A DNA stretch of 10,364 nt, taken from contig CAJAFD010000440.1 of NCBI GenBank assembly GCA_903938935.1, positions 1-10,364 of the forward strand, written 5' to 3'. The translations under genes and the position numbers were made by a program. Origin of the DNA: an uncultured Opitutia bacterium (GTDB lineage Bacteria > Verrucomicrobiota > Verrucomicrobiia > Opitutales > Opitutaceae). How positions within the stretch are numbered: position 1 is the stretch's first letter; the number at the start of each line of letters is the position of its first letter. This document shows positions 5,694-10,364 of this stretch, in pieces. The notes below the pieces were generated by a model, which saw nothing but the letters and a program-made list of their open reading frames with translations, did no database searches and had not been told where the DNA came from.

Positions 5694-6949
5694 GCCAAGC
5701 CGCCGCTCCGCTCGCACTCACGGTGGATTCGGCCGCACTGTCGCGGCGCTTGCAGGAACTCGCGTTGATCTCCGAGGCGCCCGCGCCCGTCGTGACGCGG
5801 GTGTTGTTATCGGAAGCCGACCAACGTGGCCGTGACTACGTCCGCCAAGCTGCTCGCGAGACTGGACTCACGCTGCGCGAAGACGCGGTCGGAAATATTT
5901 TTGCGCGCTGGGAAGGCAGTGATCCGACGCTACCCGCCGTCGGCACGGGCTCGCACACGGATGCGATTCCCAACGCCGGACTTTACGACGGGGTCGTCGG
6001 CGTCTTGGGCGGATTCGAGGCGTTGCACGCGCTGAAACGTGCGGGCTTCCAGCCGCGTCGCTCGATCGAAGTCGTGATGTTCACCGCCGAAGAGCCGACG
6101 CGTTTTGGACTTGGTTGTCTCGGTTCGCGTCTGCTCGCCGGAGCTTTGTCTCTCGAAAAAGCCCGCGCGCTCCGTGACCGCGATGGCCGCTCGCTGGAGG
6201 AATTACGCGCGGCTGCCGGCTGCCAAGGCGCGCTGGAATCTGTGAAATTGCCGGAAGGTTTTTACCACGCGTTCGTGGAGTTACACATTGAGCAAGGGCC
6301 GTTGCTCGAGGCGGAAAATATTCCCATCGGTATCGTCGAACACATCGCCGGTCCGAGCAGCTACCGGATTTCGCTCCTGGGCGAAGGCGGCCACGCGGGC
6401 GCGGTTTTGATGCCCGGTCGGCGCGATGCTGGACTCGCGGCGGCGGAGATTGCGCTGGCGGTGGAACACGCGGCGAAAACGAGCGGCAGTCCCGATACCG
6501 TCGGAACAACCGGGGTGTTTCGCATCGAACCCGGTGCGGTTAACAGTGTGCCCTATCGCGCGTATCTTGAAATCGACCTGCGCGATACGCGGCTCGATAC
6601 GCGCGAAAAAGCGCTCGCGGAGATCCGCCGCGCTGCCGCTGAAATTTGCGCGCGCCGTTCCGTGCAGCTCGAATTTTCCGAAATCAACGCCGATCCGCCC
6701 GCGCCCGGCGATGCCCGCACGATCGCCATCGCCGAGCAGGTCTGCGCGGAACTCGGCTTGCGCTACCGTCGCATGGTGAGTCGCGCGTATCACGACTCGC
6801 TGTTCATGGCGCGCGTGAGCCCGACGACGATGATTTTTATCCCGTGTCGCAACGGTTGGAGTCACCGCCCCGAGGAATACGCCTCGCCGGAGCACATCGC
6901 CGCCGGCGTCGAAGTCCTCGCGCGCACGTTGGCACGATTGGCGGTATAA
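5690..6949 (+). CDS. uah: Ureidoglycolate amidohydrolase, plant-like (M20 family)
   Basis: Likely hydrolyses (S)-ureidoglycolate to glyoxylate, CO2 and two ammonia, ending the ureide pathway without releasing urea. It is a 419-residue M20 amidohydrolase related to allC in this cluster, with metal/catalytic residues His89 (GSHTD), Asp100 (LYDGVVG), Glu134/Glu135 (TAEEPTRFG), His199 (ELHIEQGP) and His392 (SHRPEEY). Lid His235 sits in GGHAGAVLMP. Several blocks differ from allantoate amidohydrolases and, from memory, match plant UAH: EEPTRFG followed by CLGSRLLAG, GGHAGAVLMP in place of GHAGTTPM, and SRAYHDSLFMARVSP. The start at ATG 5690 overlaps the allE stop (ATGA); the frame is open to 5567 but that part lies in allE. 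Automatic pipelines may call it a second allantoate amidohydrolase or a generic Zn-dependent hydrolase. The specificity is inferred from motifs and context. Confidence 0.85.
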   Translation: MSQAAAPLALTVDSAALSRRLQELALISEAPAPVVTRVLLSEADQRGRDYVRQAARETGLTLREDAVGNIFARWEGSDPTLPAVGTGSHTDAIPNAGLYDGVVGVLGGFEALHALKRAGFQPRRSIEVVMFTAEEPTRFGLGCLGSRLLAGALSLEKARALRDRDGRSLEELRAAAGCQGALESVKLPEGFYHAFVELHIEQGPLLEAENIPIGIVEHIAGPSSYRISLLGEGGHAGAVLMPGRRDAGLAAAEIALAVEHAAKTSGSPDTVGTTGVFRIEPGAVNSVPYRAYLEIDLRDTRLDTREKALAEIRRAAAEICARRSVQLEFSEINADPPAPGDARTIAIAEQVCAELGLRYRRMVSRAYHDSLFMARVSPTTMIFIPCRNGWSHRPEEYASPEHIAAGVEVLARTLARLAV

Positions 6950-6959
6950 GCGCGGCACC

Positions 6960-9900
6960 ATGGCGCTCGATTTCATCCTCAACGGCAAGGCGACCCACGT
7001 CGAAGGCCTCGCGCCGACGACGACGTTACTCGATTACCTGCGCACGCACGGTTGCACGGGCAGTAAACAAGGCTGCGCCGAGGGTGATTGCGGCGCGTGC
7101 ACGGTGGCTATGGTTGACCGTGACGCGCACGGTCAGCCCACGTATCGCGCCATCAACAGCTGCATCGCGCTGCTGCCGATGTTCGCCGGCCGCGAAGTCA
7201 TCACCGTCGACGGACTCGCCGACGGCGCGAAATTACATCCCGCGCAGAGCACGATGGTCGAGCATTACGGCTCGCAGTGCGGCTATTGTACGCCGGGTTT
7301 CGTGGTCTCGATGTTCGAGGCTTACAACCGGAGCGATTGTCAGACATCGGCTAAAATCAGTGACCAACTTTGCGGCAATCTCTGTCGTTGCACCGGCTAT
7401 CGGCCGATTCGCGATGCCGCGCTCGCGACGGTGGCCCAATGCGGCGCGGATAAATTCAAGGCCCGACTCAAGCAGCCGCTCGCGGCGCTCGGCGAACTGG
7501 ACTACGCGGCCGATGGAGAACGTTTTTTTCGGCCCACATCACTCGCCGCTTTGTTTGCTTTGAAGGCGGCGCATCCGGCCGCGCAACTGGTGGCCGGAGC
7601 GACGGAGATCGGGGTGGAATTGAATAAAAAAGCGAAGGCCTTTCCGCTGCTGATCTCAGTCGAAGCAGTGCCTGAGCTCACGCAAATCCGAGAGACGCCG
7701 ACCGCGTGGCGCATCGGCGCTGGCGCGACGCTGACCCATATCGAAGAGGCCTTGGGCGCGGAATTTCCGTCGCTGCAAAAAATGCTTTCCGTCTACGCGT
7801 CGCGACAAATCCGCAGCCGTGCGACACTCGGCGGTAATATCGCGACCGCGTCCCCCATTGGTGACAGCGCGCCGTTGCTGCTAACGCTGGATGCTGCGCT
7901 GGTCCTCGCCACCGCTAGCGGTGAACGCACGGTGGCGCTCCAAGATTTTTTTGTTGGTTATCGTAAAACCATATTGCGGGCGGACGAAGTGATTCGAGAA
8001 ATCGTCGTGCCGCGTGTAGCGCTGGCGGCGGGTCACACGCGCCGGGTGGATTATTTCAAAGTGTCGAAGCGGCGCGAGATGGACATCAGCATCGTGGCTG
8101 GCGCATTTCGCGTGGAGACCGACGCGGCGGGCGTAGTGCGGGTCGCGCGGTTGGCATTTGGCGGAGTGGCGGCGACGCCGGTGCGAGCGTTGCGGGCGGA
8201 GGCGGCGCTGTTGGGGAAAACCCTCGCGGTCGCGGCGGAGGCTGTCGCAGCAGCCTTGCGTACGGAATTTACGCCTATCGACGATGTGCGCGGCGGCGCG
8301 GAGTATCGGCGCGGACTGATCGTGAGTTTGTGGGAGAAATTTGTCAGCGGCGAACACAGCCTCGCGCAAGACGGCGCGTTGGATTTTGCCGCGGGTGCGC
8401 CCGTGCTGCCGACGGATGCGTCGCGCTCGTTGCGGCACGATAGTGCGGTCGGTCACGTGACGGGGCGTGCATTATACGTGGACGACACGGCGCAGCGCCG
8501 GCCGATGTTGGAAGTGTGGCCGGTGATGTCGCCGCACGCCCGAGCGAAGATAACGCGCCGTGACGCCACTCAGGCGCGGGCGTGTGCGGGAATTGCGGCC
8601 GTGTTGTTGGCGGAAGATATTCCCGGAGAAAACAACGTCGGTCCCGTGCGGCCCGATGAGCCGATGCTCGCGACGGATGAGATTCAATTTCACGGCCAAA
8701 TTGTAGCCATCGTCGTGGGTGATTCGATCCGGGCGTGTCGTGCGGCGGCGGCGCTGGTCGAGGTGGATTACGTGCCCTTGCCGCCGTTGCTTGGCGTGCG
8801 GGCGGCGATGGCGGCGGGCAGTTTTCACGCGCCGCCGCACGAACTGGTGCGCGGCGACGTGACGGCGGCACTGGCCGCGGCGCCGCATGTGCTCGAGGGT
8901 GAATTTGAATTCGGCGGGCAGGAGCATTTTTATCTCGAGACGCAGGCCGCTTGGGCGGAGGCGGGCGAAGATGGGACGATGCTGGTGCATTCCTCGACGC
9001 AGCATCCCTCGGAAATCCAAAACATCGTCGCCGAAGTGCTGCACGTGGCGCGGCACAAAGTCGTGGTGCAATCACCGCGCATGGGCGGCGGTTTTGGCGG
9101 CAAGGAAACGCAAGGCAACGGTCCGGCGGCGATCGTCGCGCTCGCGGCGCTGAAGACCGGACGGCCCGTGCGTTGGCAATTGGACCGTGATGTCGACATG
9201 ACGCTCACGGGAAAGCGGCATCCGTTTTGGGCGAAGTTTAAGGTCGGCTACGATGGCGAGGGCCGCTTGCTCGGCTCGCAGGTGGAACTCGTTTCCGACG
9301 GCGGGTGGTCGATGGATCTTTCGCAGGCGATCTGTGACCGTGCGTTGTTTCACTTGGACAACGCGTACTTCATTCCCGCGGTGCGCTTCACGGGGCGGAT
9401 CGCGAAGACGAACGTGACGTCGCACACGGCGTTTCGCGGATTTGGCGGACCGCAAGGCATGCTCGTGGTCGAGGAAATTGTGGCGCGGGTCGCCGGTCGG
9501 CTCGGGCTCGCGCCCGAAGTCGTGCGGTCGCGGAATTTTTATCACGGTGCGGGCGAGACAAACACGACGCATTACCGCGAAGACCTCGGAATCAACCGGA
9601 TTCAAAACGTGTGGAACCGCGTTTTAACCGAAGCGGATTTCGCGGAGCGGCGTCGCGCGATTGCGGCGTGGAATGCGCAGAGTGGGCGCGTGAAACGCGG
9701 GCTCGCGGTGACGCCAGTGAAGTTCGGGATTTCGTTTACGCTCACGCACTACAATCAGGCGGGGGCGTTGGTGCTGATTTATCCGGACGGTTCGGTGCAA
9801 GTGAATCATGGCGGCACGGAAATGGGTCAGGGCTTGAACGCGAAGATGCTGGGTGTGGCGATGCGCGAACTCGGCGTGTCGGCGGAGAAAATTCGGTTGA

Positions 9901-10364
9901 TGCCGACGAGCACCGATAAGGTGCCCAACACCTCGCCGACGGCGGCCTCGAGTGGGGCCGATCTCAACGGTGCAGCTGTTCGCAACGCCTGCGAAATCTT
10001 GCGTGAACGTTTGCGGCCCGTGGCGGCGCAACTGCTCGGCGCCGATGAAACGGAGACGCGGGAATTGGATTTTGCCGGCGACGCGGTGACAGTGCGCGGA
10101 CAGCCGGCGCGCGGCGTGGCGTTCGCCGCGGTGTGTCAGCGCGCATACCTCGAGCGGGTGAGTCTCTCGACGACGGGTTTTTATAAGACGCCTGGGATTC
10201 ACTGGGACTGGGCGAAGGCGGCGGGGCGGCCGTTTCATTATTTTTCTTACGGCGCATCCGTTTCCGAGGTGGAAGTGGACGGCTATACGGGCATGCACCG
10301 CGTGCGGCGCGTGGACATCGTGCACGACGTGGGTGATTCGTTGAATCCAGGGATCGATCGCGGC
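6960..10364 (+). CDS. xdh: Single-chain xanthine dehydrogenase (3'-partial)
   Basis: Oxidises hypoxanthine and xanthine to urate, probably with NAD+. I translated one uninterrupted frame of 1135 codons from ATG 6960, 10 bases after the previous stop, to the window edge. Order: plant-type 2Fe-2S domain (Cys39, 44, 47, 68); second 2Fe-2S domain (Cys107, 110, 142, 144 in QCGYCTPG and LCRCTGYRPI); FAD domain (LVAGATEIG 210-218, TLGGNIATASPIGDS 289-303, SKRREMDIS 369-377); a linker at about 465-490; then the molybdopterin domain from about 491. That domain carries Gln654 (GGQEHFYLE), Glu716 (GGGFGGKE), Arg826 (AFRGFGGPQ), Phe926 (GISFT), HGGTEMGQG and SSGADLNG. The Glu716/Arg826 pair matches xanthine-binding residues (bovine Glu802/Arg880) and argues against aldehyde oxidase. 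The catalytic GEPP Glu and about 140 residues lie beyond the edge. Bacterial relatives usually split this into xdhA and xdhB. Confidence 0.95.
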   Translation, partial: MALDFILNGKATHVEGLAPTTTLLDYLRTHGCTGSKQGCAEGDCGACTVAMVDRDAHGQPTYRAINSCIALLPMFAGREVITVDGLADGAKLHPAQSTMVEHYGSQCGYCTPGFVVSMFEAYNRSDCQTSAKISDQLCGNLCRCTGYRPIRDAALATVAQCGADKFKARLKQPLAALGELDYAADGERFFRPTSLAALFALKAAHPAAQLVAGATEIGVELNKKAKAFPLLISVEAVPELTQIRETPTAWRIGAGATLTHIEEALGAEFPSLQKMLSVYASRQIRSRATLGGNIATASPIGDSAPLLLTLDAALVLATASGERTVALQDFFVGYRKTILRADEVIREIVVPRVALAAGHTRRVDYFKVSKRREMDISIVAGAFRVETDAAGVVRVARLAFGGVAATPVRALRAEAALLGKTLAVAAEAVAAALRTEFTPIDDVRGGAEYRRGLIVSLWEKFVSGEHSLAQDGALDFAAGAPVLPTDASRSLRHDSAVGHVTGRALYVDDTAQRRPMLEVWPVMSPHARAKITRRDATQARACAGIAAVLLAEDIPGENNVGPVRPDEPMLATDEIQFHGQIVAIVVGDSIRACRAAAALVEVDYVPLPPLLGVRAAMAAGSFHAPPHELVRGDVTAALAAAPHVLEGEFEFGGQEHFYLETQAAWAEAGEDGTMLVHSSTQHPSEIQNIVAEVLHVARHKVVVQSPRMGGGFGGKETQGNGPAAIVALAALKTGRPVRWQLDRDVDMTLTGKRHPFWAKFKVGYDGEGRLLGSQVELVSDGGWSMDLSQAICDRALFHLDNAYFIPAVRFTGRIAKTNVTSHTAFRGFGGPQGMLVVEEIVARVAGRLGLAPEVVRSRNFYHGAGETNTTHYREDLGINRIQNVWNRVLTEADFAERRRAIAAWNAQSGRVKRGLAVTPVKFGISFTLTHYNQAGALVLIYPDGSVQVNHGGTEMGQGLNAKMLGVAMRELGVSAEKIRLMPTSTDKVPNTSPTAASSGADLNGAAVRNACEILRERLRPVAAQLLGADETETRELDFAGDAVTVRGQPARGVAFAAVCQRAYLERVSLSTTGFYKTPGIHWDWAKAAGRPFHYFSYGASVSEVEVDGYTGMHRVRRVDIVHDVGDSLNPGIDRG

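Noticed and set aside
6646..7563. Open + strand frame of 305 codons across the uah-xdh junction
   Set aside because: It is an Arg/Ala/Ser-rich frame overlapping two confident genes; the real frame here carries the 2Fe-2S cysteine motifs.
1..10364. tRNA, rRNA, CRISPR, insertion sequences, long repeats or attachment sites
   Set aside because: Coding sequence fills nearly the whole window. No spaced direct repeats, transposase motifs, terminal inverted repeats or tRNA-like cloverleaf segments were seen by eye.

Overview
The window is one co-directional (+ strand) gene cluster for aerobic purine and ureide catabolism in a GC-rich bacterium. It is cut at both ends: the first gene lacks its 5' end and the last gene runs off the right edge. 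Composition is high GC (about two-thirds by eye), and most starts have no convincing Shine-Dalgarno sequence. Verrucomicrobiota (Opitutaceae-like) would fit, but that is only an impression; nothing in the window fixes the taxon.

Layout, left to right: malate synthase A (aceB, 5'-partial, 1-1335); OHCU decarboxylase (uraD, 1373-1843, apparently cut short by an in-frame TAA, with a recognisable C-terminal tail continuing to 1888); 5-hydroxyisourate hydrolase (uraH, 1888-2238); allantoate amidohydrolase (allC, 2238-3482); allantoinase (allB, 3479-4891); (S)-ureidoglycine aminohydrolase (allE, 4950-5693); a plant-type ureidoglycolate amidohydrolase (5690-6949); and a single-chain xanthine dehydrogenase that joins the 2Fe-2S, FAD and molybdopterin parts in one reading frame (6960 to the right edge).

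Together the genes describe xanthine -> urate (XDH), [urate -> 5-hydroxyisourate by a uricase not seen here], HIU -> OHCU (UraH), OHCU -> S-allantoin (UraD), allantoin -> allantoate (AllB), allantoate -> ureidoglycine (AllC), ureidoglycine -> ureidoglycolate (AllE), ureidoglycolate -> glyoxylate + CO2 + 2 NH3 (UAH), and glyoxylate + acetyl-CoA -> malate (AceB). This is the urease-independent route known from Arabidopsis. It recovers all four urate nitrogens as ammonium and sends carbon to the TCA cycle.

Most junctions are tightly coupled (TGATG or ATGA overlaps), so the genes are probably cotranscribed. The main points for a second look are the TAA inside uraD, the fused XDH, the complete plant-style ureide pathway, and a strong switch from C-rich to G-rich coding strand within the cluster. 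I found no RNA genes, mobile elements, CRISPR arrays or long repeats, and no minus-strand gene that I believe.
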